From positions 17,605 through 81,604 of the forward strand of contig JAERTH010000026.1 of the NCBI GenBank assembly GCA_016844955.1: a DNA stretch of 64,000 nucleotides. The letters run 5' to 3'. Positions 26,114 through 34,031 of the stretch are shown here, in pieces (the first letter of the stretch is position 1; every line of letters begins with the position of its first letter). The position numbers and the translations under genes are program-made. The DNA is from Fidelibacterota bacterium. Lineage in GTDB: Bacteria; Fidelibacterota; UBA8477; JABMPR01. A model generated the notes under the pieces. It was not told the origin of the DNA, searched no databases, and worked only from the letters and a program-made list of their open reading frames with translations.

Positions 26114-27451
26114 TTAGTTTTTCTCGATTTTGTATTTCTTGATTTTGCTGTATAGCGTTACCCGGTCAACCCCAAGGGCTTTTGCTGCTCTGGAAATATT
26201 CCATTCGTACTTATCCAGAATGCCTTCGATGTGATGGCGTTCCATTTCTTGGATTGATTCCCAGGTGGGTTTTGCTGCCACGTGTTCTAATGGCAAGTCT
26301 TTCAGTCGGACGGTATCGCCAGTTCCGATTACAATGGCCCGTTCAATCAGGTTTTCAAGTTCACGAACATTGCCTGGGAAATCATAGTTCTTTAAAGCCT
26401 TGGAAGCGCGTTTCCCGATAAATTTGGTTTCCTTATTCATCTGCTCGGCGTAGAATTTCACGAAATGCTCTGATAGCAACTGTATGTCCTCGACTCGCTC
26501 ACGCAGGGGAGGAATGGTAATTGAAAATACATTTAAGCGATAGAACAGATCTTCCCTGAACTCTCCAGCATTCACCATGGATTGAAGATCGCGATTGGTA
26601 GCACAGATCACGCGAAAATCAGATTTGAACTCTCTGTTTCCACCTACTCGGGTGAATTTCTTGGTCTCGAGAACACGCAAGAGCTCGATTTGCATTTTCA
26701 TGGATATGGTTGAAATTTCATCCAGGAAGAGTGTGGCTCCATCCGCCATCTCAAACTTACCTTTTCTGGCGTACTGAGCACCGGTGAAAGCACCTCGTTC
26801 ATGGCCGAATAATTCACTTTCCATGAGATTCTCGGCGATGGCCCCGCAATGAACCGTTACCATTGGGAAAAAACGACGTGAAGAATTCATATGGATGGCT
26901 TTGGCAATGAGTTCCTTTCCAGTTCCACTATCACCATTGATTATGACAGTGGAGTCAGTTTCTGCAACCACTCTGACCTGATCCAGGACATTAACAATTC
27001 CCTCACTTTGACCAATGATGTCTTCAACATTAACCAGGCTCTTGATACGGTCCTGGAGTGATATGTTTTCCTGGCTCAGCTGAATTGTTTTACTGGCGTT
27101 ACGAATAATGTGAGTGACAGCGTCGGGGTCAAAAGGCTTGCATACATAATCGTAGGCGCCATCCTTTAAGGCTTGTACCGCTGAATCCACTGAAGCAAAA
27201 GCTGTCATTATTATTACAACAGTTTCGTCATTGATAGATTTGATCCTGCGATTTAACTCAAGTCCATCCATTCCGGGTAGCTTTATATCCACCAGAATGA
27301 TATGAAAGTTAAAGGCCTCAATTTTTTTTAGTGCAACCTTCGCATCTTCAGCGGTATCCACCGAATAGCCATCCTCAATGAACCAGTTTGAAAGCGAGTC
27401 TCGTACTGACAGCTCATCATCAACAATTAGAATGGAGAGATTGTTATCCAT
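26114..27451 (-). CDS. NtrC-family sigma-54-dependent response regulator
   Basis: The 445-residue activator is read from an ATG (27451) overlapping the kinase stop. Its receiver domain (about 1-120) has Asp55 as phosphoacceptor (LVDIKLPG). The AAA+ domain (about 145-375) has Walker A GDSGTGKE, the sigma-54 contact loop GAFTGA and Walker B LFLDEIS. A Fis-type HTH closes the protein (ISRAAKALGVDRVTLYSKI). All activation motifs are intact. It pairs with the heme-motif sensor kinase encoded immediately upstream. A -24/-12 promoter and paired dyads upstream of the same operon (33601-33798) are its likely targets, giving autoregulation. An in-frame ATG at 27478 is less likely. Confidence 0.95.
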   Translation of the reverse strand: MDNNLSILIVDDELSVRDSLSNWFIEDGYSVDTAEDAKVALKKIEAFNFHIILVDIKLPGMDGLELNRRIKSINDETVVIIMTAFASVDSAVQALKDGAYDYVCKPFDPDAVTHIIRNASKTIQLSQENISLQDRIKSLVNVEDIIGQSEGIVNVLDQVRVVAETDSTVIINGDSGTGKELIAKAIHMNSSRRFFPMVTVHCGAIAENLMESELFGHERGAFTGAQYARKGKFEMADGATLFLDEISTISMKMQIELLRVLETKKFTRVGGNREFKSDFRVICATNRDLQSMVNAGEFREDLFYRLNVFSITIPPLRERVEDIQLLSEHFVKFYAEQMNKETKFIGKRASKALKNYDFPGNVRELENLIERAIVIGTGDTVRLKDLPLEHVAAKPTWESIQEMERHHIEGILDKYEWNISRAAKALGVDRVTLYSKIKKYKIEKN

Positions 27452-29117
27452 TTTCGGAACTCCCGTCTGAAACATCAAATTTAAGTTTTATCGAAGTACC
27501 CTTACCTGGTGCAGAATCTACATAAACTTTGGCATTGTGTTGTTCAAGTATGCCGTAGGTGACAGCCAACCCCAGTCCTATTCCAGACATTTCTTTTTTA
27601 CTGGAAAAGAAGGGCTCAAACATGTGGTCCTGATCTTCAGCAGATATACCAATTCCATTGTCCTTGATTTCTATGATGACATGATCCATATCGGGATTAT
27701 AGCTACGGTAGGTAACCAGACCATCGCCGCCTTCATCCACGGCTTCCAGGGCATTGGTCAGAACTGCCAGGCAGGCTTGAATCACCTGATTTCCATTGGC
27801 ACTGACTAAATCTCTGGGTGCACAAAAATCTGTTACCAGTCTCACATCTGAAATCTGAAAACTGTGTTGAATGAGTTGGGCCGTTTCGTTCAGGACTTCA
27901 TTCAAATGAATGGTATCAAATTTTTGGCTGCCGTCTCTGGAAAAATTAAGCAAACCCTTGACGATGTTACCACACCGCGTGGTCTCAGATTGGATCATAT
28001 CAAGATGTTTCAGAATGGCTGTCCGTTTCTCCTCTGTCAACACTGAGTTTTGAAGAATGCGAGAGACTAGCTTGGCATAGGTAAGCACACCAGCCAGAGG
28101 ATTATTTATTTCATGAGCGACGGAGGATGAAAGCCGGCCCAAAGATGCCAGACGTTCGATCTGATAGATTTCATTTTGAGAACGAGCCATGTCCTCAGAT
28201 TTAGTCCTGACCATATTCTCCAGATCGTTAGACCATTCATGCAGCTCACGATTGCTTTTATTGATTGATTCAAGCATGGTGTTCAGTGCTGTTCCCACCT
28301 GGTAGACATCTCTCAATTCACGGGACGAGACATCCACACGGACGGACATGTTTCCCCCGGTTACAGAGCGACTGACATCCACGATCCGTTTTAATGGTCG
28401 ATTGAATCTTCGCTCAACAAAAAAGAGGAGCGTGGCCATGAGTAGAAACAAGAACAAGATTATGATACTAAAATATTCATATAGAATTTTTGCAAGCGCA
28501 TTGTCCAGTGCCGTGAGCGGTAGCTTGATTTCCATAAATCCAAGGACCTCAAGATCATCCACGGATTGATGACAGCCTGAGGATCTGCATTCAGGGGTCG
28601 ATTGAATGGGGGAGAGCACTACCATGGTTCTTCCTTCCCCCTCCTTGGCCTCATATACACAGGTCTCAGGCATTCCCCATTGACGCTGGTCAACAGTGGT
28701 GTGGCAGTGTGAGCAAGCCAGCATAGGGTCGCTTTTACTGCTTTCATCCAAGTGGGCCGGTGCATGATGTTTTATTTCTCCAGCATTGTTGAAAATACGG
28801 ATAGCACTCACGCCGGGGACTTTCTGAACTTGGGTGATGGCATGTGTTACTTCGGCGTGGTCTTCACTGAACATGCTGCTGCGGATGGTATTATCGATGA
28901 CCATTGACATGCGTTTTCCGCAGCGCTTGGTGACATCTTCCAGATAATTATTTGTTATGGAGAAAATTAGCCAGGCGAGAAATGCAAACAGCAGGAGGGA
29001 CATTGAAGACAGGAGAATAACCAGCCTGCCATAAAGTGAATTCGGTCGAAAAAGCCGCTTCCAGGAGTACTCCGAGATGGTTGATTGGGGTGGCGTTTCG
29101 ACATTCTCTGTGTTCAT
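27444..29117 (-). CDS. Sensor histidine kinase with periplasmic c-type heme motifs
   Basis: The 557-residue kinase has TM1 at about 31-53, a periplasmic region of about 160 residues, TM2 at about 216-234, HAMP (about 236-288), a coiled coil, a HisKA domain with SSVAHEINNPL (His335) and a HATPase domain with DNGIGI and GIGLGLAV. The periplasmic part carries CSHCH (135-139), a c-type heme motif, and CRSSGCH (177-183), a CX4CH variant. This suggests a one- or two-heme redox, gas or potential sensor. Its stop overlaps the start of the NtrC-type regulator, so they form a cognate pair. An RR-type response in a quinone/FeS operon points to sensing of electron-carrier redox state. Heme attachment itself is inferred. 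Confidence 0.92.
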   Translation of the reverse strand: MNTENVETPPQSTISEYSWKRLFRPNSLYGRLVILLSSMSLLLFAFLAWLIFSITNNYLEDVTKRCGKRMSMVIDNTIRSSMFSEDHAEVTHAITQVQKVPGVSAIRIFNNAGEIKHHAPAHLDESSKSDPMLACSHCHTTVDQRQWGMPETCVYEAKEGEGRTMVVLSPIQSTPECRSSGCHQSVDDLEVLGFMEIKLPLTALDNALAKILYEYFSIIILFLFLLMATLLFFVERRFNRPLKRIVDVSRSVTGGNMSVRVDVSSRELRDVYQVGTALNTMLESINKSNRELHEWSNDLENMVRTKSEDMARSQNEIYQIERLASLGRLSSSVAHEINNPLAGVLTYAKLVSRILQNSVLTEEKRTAILKHLDMIQSETTRCGNIVKGLLNFSRDGSQKFDTIHLNEVLNETAQLIQHSFQISDVRLVTDFCAPRDLVSANGNQVIQACLAVLTNALEAVDEGGDGLVTYRSYNPDMDHVIIEIKDNGIGISAEDQDHMFEPFFSSKKEMSGIGLGLAVTYGILEQHNAKVYVDSAPGKGTSIKLKFDVSDGSSENG

Positions 29118-29188
29118 GTTTCCCTCTGAGGCTATTAAATTGATTATGTAAATAATAGCGAAAGTTAATTAAGCACAATATATGCCAA

Positions 29189-29893
29189 TCAACAAATGAA
29201 AGCGAGGTCGTTGCTAGCGGTTCTCAGGTATTTTGAAAACTCAGTTTTACTTAGGGGTGACTGCTGAGCCAGAGGCAATGGTTGAGATTCACCTTCTGGT
29301 TGGATTAGGTTGCCAAACCTGATGCAGTCCTGCCGGGTGTGGGTTAGATATTCTTCTTTTCTGAGATTATCCAGTTTTACATCATCAGTAACCTCCATTT
29401 CGACCAGCCAGAGTTCGGGTTCTGGAGTCAAATAAAGGTGAGTATCCTCTATTGGCCGGTTATGAAAGAGAGGGTTCGATTGAACGGTTTTCCCACGTAT
29501 CGGGGATTTTAGGTAAATGATTCCGCCATCTAGAACCAGCCAGCAAAGGCACTGATTCTCGGCAAGTATGGTCTTGTTCTCCGGTGTGACGACCTTCTGA
29601 ATTGCTGCAAACAGCTGCCAGAGAAAACTATCAATACCCAAGCGAATTCGGCCATTGCCTACCCGTTTATACCAGAAATGGCCGTGCAGATATTGCAGAC
29701 CCGGTGTGAACTGAATGGTTGATTGGTGAGGTGCTCTCAGGCTAACTGCTCCAGTTTTGACCTGTGAGGAGTGAGTACGACAACCCCTGATCATCTCTTT
29801 ATGAAAATCACAGAGATCACAGTTTTTTTTTAGCGGACAAAGCTGGTACTCTACCGAGCCAGCTTCCATCCAGATACACTTTTCTATATTCAT
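29189..29893 (-). CDS. Cys-rich GcvH-like protein without lipoyl lysine
   Basis: The 234-residue protein has an N-terminal cluster of five Cys (6, 19, 25, 28, 38; with CPLKKNC and CDLC), possibly a metal site. Residues about 63-168 resemble the glycine-cleavage H-protein fold: HGHFWYKRVGNGRIRLGID, then SPIRGKTVQSNPLFHNRP and a terminal LWLVEMEV strand. At the position where H-proteins carry the lipoyl lysine, 11 residues before the Gly of the S-P-x-x-G turn, this protein has Gly123. No membrane segment was found. It lies between a membrane-bound GcvH-like gene and the heme-motif kinase, so it could be a soluble partner or signal relay. A GAGGGTAGG site precedes the ATG. Confidence 0.65.
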   Translation of the reverse strand: MNIEKCIWMEAGSVEYQLCPLKKNCDLCDFHKEMIRGCRTHSSQVKTGAVSLRAPHQSTIQFTPGLQYLHGHFWYKRVGNGRIRLGIDSFLWQLFAAIQKVVTPENKTILAENQCLCWLVLDGGIIYLKSPIRGKTVQSNPLFHNRPIEDTHLYLTPEPELWLVEMEVTDDVKLDNLRKEEYLTHTRQDCIRFGNLIQPEGESQPLPLAQQSPLSKTEFSKYLRTASNDLAFIC

Positions 29894-29929
29894 CCTACCC
29901 TCGAACAGTAGATGATTGATAAGATGGAA

Positions 29930-29970
29930 GGGGTGTCACCATGCACACAAGGAGGCTCAAGTGACACCCC
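29930..29970. promoter_or_regulatory. Perfect stem-loop between two GcvH-like genes
   Basis: GGGGTGTCAC (29930-29939) is complementary to GTGACACCCC (29961-29970) with a 21-base loop, and one more A-T pair extends the stem outward. It occupies the 87-base gap between the second and third GcvH-like genes. There is no U-run on the operon strand, so it is more likely an mRNA processing or stabilising hairpin or an operator than a terminator. Confidence 0.55.
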
Positions 29971-29980
29971 TCCAGCTATT

Positions 29981-30676
29981 CTAGCTCTTTACAGCATCAA
30001 TAAATTCACTCTGGAATTCTTCCCAGATTTCGGGAGACATTGATTCCAGCACATGATCTGCTACTTCACCACCCTCCTGGAGGAGAACAGGCTGAACATT
30101 TAGATCATATTTGCGCTCAGCGAAAGCCAGCACATCACGGAGTCGTGCCTGTTCCTGCTGAATCCACTGCTGTGCCTTTTCTCCCAGAACCAGCATGGTT
30201 TTTTCTAAATCCCAGCGTTGTGGTTCCATATCAAACAGCCAATTCTCGGTAAATTCATTATTGGTGCGTTTGCTGAATCTGCGCAGAGCACTTTTATTAA
30301 CACCTTTCAAGGTGCCGCTTACTGGGGAGTAGATCTTGAGGCTTTTATTCTCACCCATTAAAGTTGCCAGATGCTCCCCGCGAGTGACTGATTCTCCACT
30401 TTGTTTATTTAGCCTAAGTGAGACTGGACCGGTGAGGGCAGCCAGAAAATCATCAATACCCACTTGAACCTGTCCGGCTGATTTGAGATAGGCCCAGGTG
30501 TGGGTTTTGTCAAAGAATACCCCACGAGGCAGGCGAACCTTGGCCAGGGAGAAGAGTGGGCTTTCAACTTCTTTCAAGTAGTTGTAGAAGGGCACAAAGG
30601 CCAGGAAGAAACTGATGATGAGTATATATTCAATGCCTTTGGTGGCAAAGATATTGGTGTATGTAAAACTATCCAT
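29981..30676 (-). CDS. Membrane-anchored GcvH-like protein B
   Basis: The 231-residue protein has an N-terminal transmembrane helix (about 15-33), then a GcvH-like domain (about 50-152): FFDKTHTWAYLKSAGQVQVGIDDFLAAL, GESVTRGEHLATL, YSPVSGTLKGVN and WLFDMEP. The canonical lipoyl position is Asn110, but Lys111 is adjacent (GENKS). After it comes a helical tail with ARLRDVL and VLLQEGGEVAD, shared with protein A (32858-33568). The function is unknown. Fold, membrane anchor and location next to an NrfD subunit suggest a structural or carrier component of a redox complex. Confidence 0.72.
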   Translation of the reverse strand: MDSFTYTNIFATKGIEYILIISFFLAFVPFYNYLKEVESPLFSLAKVRLPRGVFFDKTHTWAYLKSAGQVQVGIDDFLAALTGPVSLRLNKQSGESVTRGEHLATLMGENKSLKIYSPVSGTLKGVNKSALRRFSKRTNNEFTENWLFDMEPQRWDLEKTMLVLGEKAQQWIQQEQARLRDVLAFAERKYDLNVQPVLLQEGGEVADHVLESMSPEIWEEFQSEFIDAVKS

Positions 30677-30700
30677 TGTTAATGATACCTTATAATTTCA

Positions 30701-31930
30701 TTACTTTTGTGCGCTGTGTGTCATGGATTCCATGGTTCTGAGGACCGGCATGCGATGGATAACCCACCGGAAGATCCAAACCTGGACAAATAGAATAGAA
30801 ACAGTGACTACAATTTCCATCCAACTTGGGATGTAGCGTGGAATCTGATCCCAACGATACATGATGACGGAAATATTCATGCGGTTGAGTACAATACCGA
30901 TCAGTGTCATGAGGGAAGCCAGTTTAATCATGAAGGGGGTACCAATGCGAACTCCGTATACGAACAGTAGCATGGGGACCAATACAAATCCGATCATTTC
31001 AACCATATACCAGGCACCCTCAGCTGTCATCAAATATCCAAGTGTGTGATTGTGAACCATATCGATGACCTTCAGGAAGAAGTATGCAAACATGGCGATT
31101 GCACAAACCCTTGAAAGACCACGAATCATGATGTTGTGGCGCTCATCACTATGGGAATCCAGTTGATAGGCGAAGACTTTCTGCAGAATGCTCCCCTGGA
31201 AAATCACCATACTCAATCCGGCGAAAATACTGGATATGAAGAACAAGGTTGGGATGAATTCTGAATACCAGAGGGGATGAATTTTACCCTTGGCCATGAG
31301 GAACAACGCGCCCAGTCCAGACTGGTGCAATGTGGAGAGGGTGATTCCGAAAACAACGGCACCAATGGTGAGGCGCTTTAGGTTTCGACGTGCCCGCTCT
31401 GAACCTAACCATTCAGCCACCGTGGGTGAAAACTCGATGAGCTGAGCCACGATGTAGAGCATGAAGTGCCAGGCTACCAGAAAGAGGATACTGCTGGTTC
31501 CAAAGGAATTACCTATAATCGGGTTAATGATATTCCATGGTTTACCCAAATCGAGGATCAGGGCAAAAGCATAGAATGTATAGGCCAGAAATCCATTCAG
31601 CACAGTCACTCGGACCAGAGGTTTGTATTTTTCAAGTCCCAGAATGTATACCATAAAGGTCAAAACATAAGCGCCACCGGCAAAGGCTACACCGGTAACG
31701 ACGTTAAAACCCTTCCATAGACCCCAGGGGACACTCTGAGTGACATTGGAAACAGCTGATAAGCCATATATGAAACGAATAACAATCAGGACTGCAGCCA
31801 AAAGAACCATGGGTACAGAAATCATGTTAAACACGGTTAAGACGCTACCACGTGGCTTGAGTTCAGACATAAAGAATTTCCAGAAGCTCTGCTTAGGAGC
31901 GTAGTTTTCAGTCAAAGCTTGTTCACTCAT
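30701..31930 (-). CDS. NrfD/HybB-family quinone-reactive membrane subunit
   Basis: The 409-residue membrane protein has about ten hydrophobic helices and HybB-like patterns: VPWGLWKGFNVVTGVAFAGGAYV, GITLSTLHQSGLGALF and VLNRMNISVIMYRW. GGAGGAG six bases before the ATG at 31930 fixes the start. It overlaps the FeS gene by the stop/start bases. In this family such subunits exchange electrons between an FeS partner and the quinone pool. Unlike the hydrogenase HybB, it has no catalytic subunit gene nearby. Confidence 0.9.
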   Translation of the reverse strand: MSEQALTENYAPKQSFWKFFMSELKPRGSVLTVFNMISVPMVLLAAVLIVIRFIYGLSAVSNVTQSVPWGLWKGFNVVTGVAFAGGAYVLTFMVYILGLEKYKPLVRVTVLNGFLAYTFYAFALILDLGKPWNIINPIIGNSFGTSSILFLVAWHFMLYIVAQLIEFSPTVAEWLGSERARRNLKRLTIGAVVFGITLSTLHQSGLGALFLMAKGKIHPLWYSEFIPTLFFISSIFAGLSMVIFQGSILQKVFAYQLDSHSDERHNIMIRGLSRVCAIAMFAYFFLKVIDMVHNHTLGYLMTAEGAWYMVEMIGFVLVPMLLFVYGVRIGTPFMIKLASLMTLIGIVLNRMNISVIMYRWDQIPRYIPSWMEIVVTVSILFVQVWIFRWVIHRMPVLRTMESMTHSAQK

Positions 31931-32801
31931 GATCAGCTCCTCCAATTTCTTCTTTGTCCTCTTTACGAGTGGCTTCTCTAAGTCCCATTAGCAGGGCTGG
32001 CCAGAGGATGAATACTGAGGGAACACTATACAGGAAACCCTTGGTTAATTCAGGATATGGTTTGGTTTCAAGATCGGTTTTGAATCCAAGTTCTTCAAAT
32101 GGTACGGGTGATATATTAAGCCAGGAGGTTCCGCCGGCTTCGTATTCACCATATACATGATCTACATATGAATCTGGATCATCCAGAATGCGCTTATGGG
32201 CTTCTCGAAGGATATCACTACGCTTGCCAAAGGTCAGAGCGTCTGCTGGACAGTTCTCAACACAAGCAGGCACTTCGCCTTCTTTCAGCTTGTCAAAGCA
32301 CATCTGACATTTGCCAATTTTCGGGTTATTGTCATCAAATTCGAATTTGGGAATATCAAAGGGGCAGGAGACCATACAATAACGGCAGCCCATGCATTTG
32401 CCCTCAGTCCATGTCACTGGACCTTCTTTGGTTTTATTCATGGCTTGTGTCAGACACGCTGATGCACAAGCTGGTTGAGCACAATGCATGCACTGTTGTT
32501 TGGTATAGACCTCACCAACGGAGGTTTCAACAGCATTGATAACAGACCATTGCTCTGGTTTCAATTGGCGTTTTATTTCTGCATCAGGATAATCATCATC
32601 AGCAGGTTCTGGCAGGTTATTGGCCGCTGCACAGGCGAATTCGCACTCCTGGCAACCTTCGCACAGAGAAATATCATGCAGTATGGCATAAAATTCTTCT
32701 GCATCAGGTTCAGGTGTAGATTTGGCAAGGGCTTTGGCACCGCTCAAGCTGGCACCTGCAACCCCTAGTGTTTTTAGAAATTCTCGTCTATCTATTGACA
32801 T
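31923..32801 (-). CDS. Tat-exported four-cluster ferredoxin-like subunit (HybA family)
   Basis: The 292-residue protein has a Tat signal (DRREFLK, Arg5-Arg6) and four [4Fe-4S] motifs: CEGCQECEFAC (47-57), CMHCAQPACASAC (104-116), CMGCRYCMVSC (136-146) and CQMC...CVENC (165-184). A hydrophobic C-terminal segment (about 253-272) may anchor it. It is a paralogue of the hydrogenase HybA. It should pass electrons between a periplasmic donor or acceptor and the NrfD subunit encoded next. The terminal reductase or dehydrogenase is not evident in the operon. Confidence 0.92.
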   Translation of the reverse strand: MSIDRREFLKTLGVAGASLSGAKALAKSTPEPDAEEFYAILHDISLCEGCQECEFACAAANNLPEPADDDYPDAEIKRQLKPEQWSVINAVETSVGEVYTKQQCMHCAQPACASACLTQAMNKTKEGPVTWTEGKCMGCRYCMVSCPFDIPKFEFDDNNPKIGKCQMCFDKLKEGEVPACVENCPADALTFGKRSDILREAHKRILDDPDSYVDHVYGEYEAGGTSWLNISPVPFEELGFKTDLETKPYPELTKGFLYSVPSVFILWPALLMGLREATRKEDKEEIGGADHE

Positions 32802-32857
32802 GTTATTGTGTCCTATCTATGTCAGCTAACAGGTTCAAGTCTCGGGTAATGAGAAGA

Positions 32858-33568
32858 CTATGCGGATTGTTTGAATTCAAGATTGGCTTGATCCAGAATG
32901 AGCTTTTGAAATGACCCCCAAAGACCTTTTCCAGCAAAGGCCAACGCGGAATCTGCAATATCTCCACCTTCTTGAAGTAGAACCAGTCCACTCTCTGAAT
33001 CTGGTGGTGCAAATGAATGTGCGAAGAAATCGCGAATGCGGCCCATTTCTGTCGTCAACCAGGCGGTCGTGCGTTGACCAAGATAGAGTCTTTTGGTTTC
33101 GACTTCCCAATTTGTGGGCTGCATTTCCACCAACCAACCGGTTGAGTAGGGATCGCGATGGATCATGCGCATATTCTGCAATGCTTCCATGTTGATGGAT
33201 TTAACCTTACCTGATATGGGGGCAGTGAGAGTGAGCTTCTTACCCTCATGGACAATACTGAAAATTGGATCACCCTGTTTAAGAGATATTCCCTGTTCAG
33301 GAACCTCTACACTGGAAAGAACTCCGGTGAGACCATGCAGAAATGCATCCACACCGATTTTGGCTCTTCCATTGGCCTGCATGTGCGCCCAGCTGTGTGT
33401 TGGACTAAAATATATGCCGGCAGGAATTTTAAGATTTTCCATTTTGAATTGATATGCTTGCTTTTTCACGATAGGTGAAACACTTAATGCCTTGTATCGC
33501 TGCATTCCCTGGTACCAGGTGACTGTGACGGCGATGGCTACAAACAAAACGACTAATAATATGACCAT
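32858..33568 (-). CDS. Membrane-anchored GcvH-like protein A (first gene of redox operon)
   Basis: The 236-residue protein starts at an ATG with AGGAGG six bases upstream. It has an N-terminal helix (about 2-19), a GcvH-like domain (about 50-153) with YFSPTHSWAHMQANGRAKIGVD, GISLKQGDPIFSI, APISGKVKSIN and GWLVEMQP, and a tail (about 171-230) with GRIRDFF and LVLLQEGGDIAD matching protein B. The lipoyl-lysine position is Gly109, with Lys110-Lys111 beside it (HEGKK). It is preceded by a near-consensus sigma-54 promoter. It is followed after 56 bases by the FeS gene. Confidence 0.75.
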   Translation of the reverse strand: MVILLVVLFVAIAVTVTWYQGMQRYKALSVSPIVKKQAYQFKMENLKIPAGIYFSPTHSWAHMQANGRAKIGVDAFLHGLTGVLSSVEVPEQGISLKQGDPIFSIVHEGKKLTLTAPISGKVKSINMEALQNMRMIHRDPYSTGWLVEMQPTNWEVETKRLYLGQRTTAWLTTEMGRIRDFFAHSFAPPDSESGLVLLQEGGDIADSALAFAGKGLWGSFQKLILDQANLEFKQSA

Positions 33569-33600
33569 GTTGAACCTCCTTTTTAAGTTCGCTTCTATTA

Positions 33601-33617
33601 GTTCAAGAGCAGTGCCA
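33601..33617 (-). promoter_or_regulatory. Sigma-54 (-24/-12) promoter of the GcvH-like/FeS/NrfD operon
   Basis: On the minus strand TGGCAC (33617-33612), a five-base spacer and TTGAAC (33606-33601) match the TGGCAC-N5-TTGC consensus with correct spacing. The one important mismatch is A for the final C of the -12 element. Transcription would start near 33592, 24 bases before the start codon of protein A and just ahead of its AGGAGG. A sigma-54 activator is encoded in the same operon. Confidence 0.65.
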
Positions 33618-33695
33618 TTATGGAAATGCTGTGTTAAATGCCATATATACAATAACTTAATGAGTTGGCATAGTCCTCCCGCTAATTGCTGAATG

Positions 33696-33798
33696 TGTAG
33701 AGATACTCAGCACAACCAGAGGTGATGCCCTAAAAGGCAGGCTGGTGACCATTTGAGAAACCTGTTGAGCAATTCAACAACTGCTGAGTATCTCTACA
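33696..33798. promoter_or_regulatory. Two inverted copies of a 17-bp dyad: putative enhancer sites (or closing stem of a structured RNA)
   Basis: TGTAGAGATACTCAGCA (33696-33712) returns as its exact reverse complement TGCTGAGTATCTCTACA (33782-33798). Each arm is itself nearly palindromic (TG-2-GAG-3-CTC-2-CA), as expected for a dimeric activator site. The centres are 86 bp apart (about eight helical turns) and lie about 112 and 198 bp upstream of the predicted sigma-54 start. This is the usual place for NtrC-type enhancers. Between the arms smaller stems occur (ACCAG...CTGGT enclosing TGCC...GGCA; GTTGA...TCAAC), so a folded RNA or a miniature inverted-repeat element is an alternative. Confidence 0.6.
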
Positions 33799-33908
33799 GG
33801 AAAAAAATTGCCAGTAAAATCATCCTAAAGCGAATAAAAATATAATGTAATCATGGTTTTTATGTAAAATGACTAAACCACCTTATGGATCCTCCCAGAA
33901 GAGAATGC

Positions 33909-34031
33909 ATGGCGATCATTGGCGATTTGTTGAAAAAGTCTACGAATTCAAAAATCCATGAATTCAATCACGAAATAGCAGAAAGGGTAAAAAGAGTGAA
34001 AGCAGGAAGGGTAATAATAACAGTGATATAG
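33909..34031 (+). CDS. Possible 40-residue small protein
   Basis: An ATG preceded by AGAAGAGA opens a 40-codon frame encoding an amphipathic, basic peptide (MAIIGDLLKKSTNS..., ending RVIITVI). It sits in the divergent spacer. Nothing homologous is recognised, and a frame of this length can arise by chance, so this is a weak call. Confidence 0.2.
   Translation: MAIIGDLLKKSTNSKIHEFNHEIAERVKRVKAGRVIITVI

Noticed and set aside
33696..33798. Inverted-repeat element as a TPP riboswitch
   Set aside because: The CTGAGA and CCTGAT core motifs are not in the required arrangement, and no thiamine gene is adjacent.
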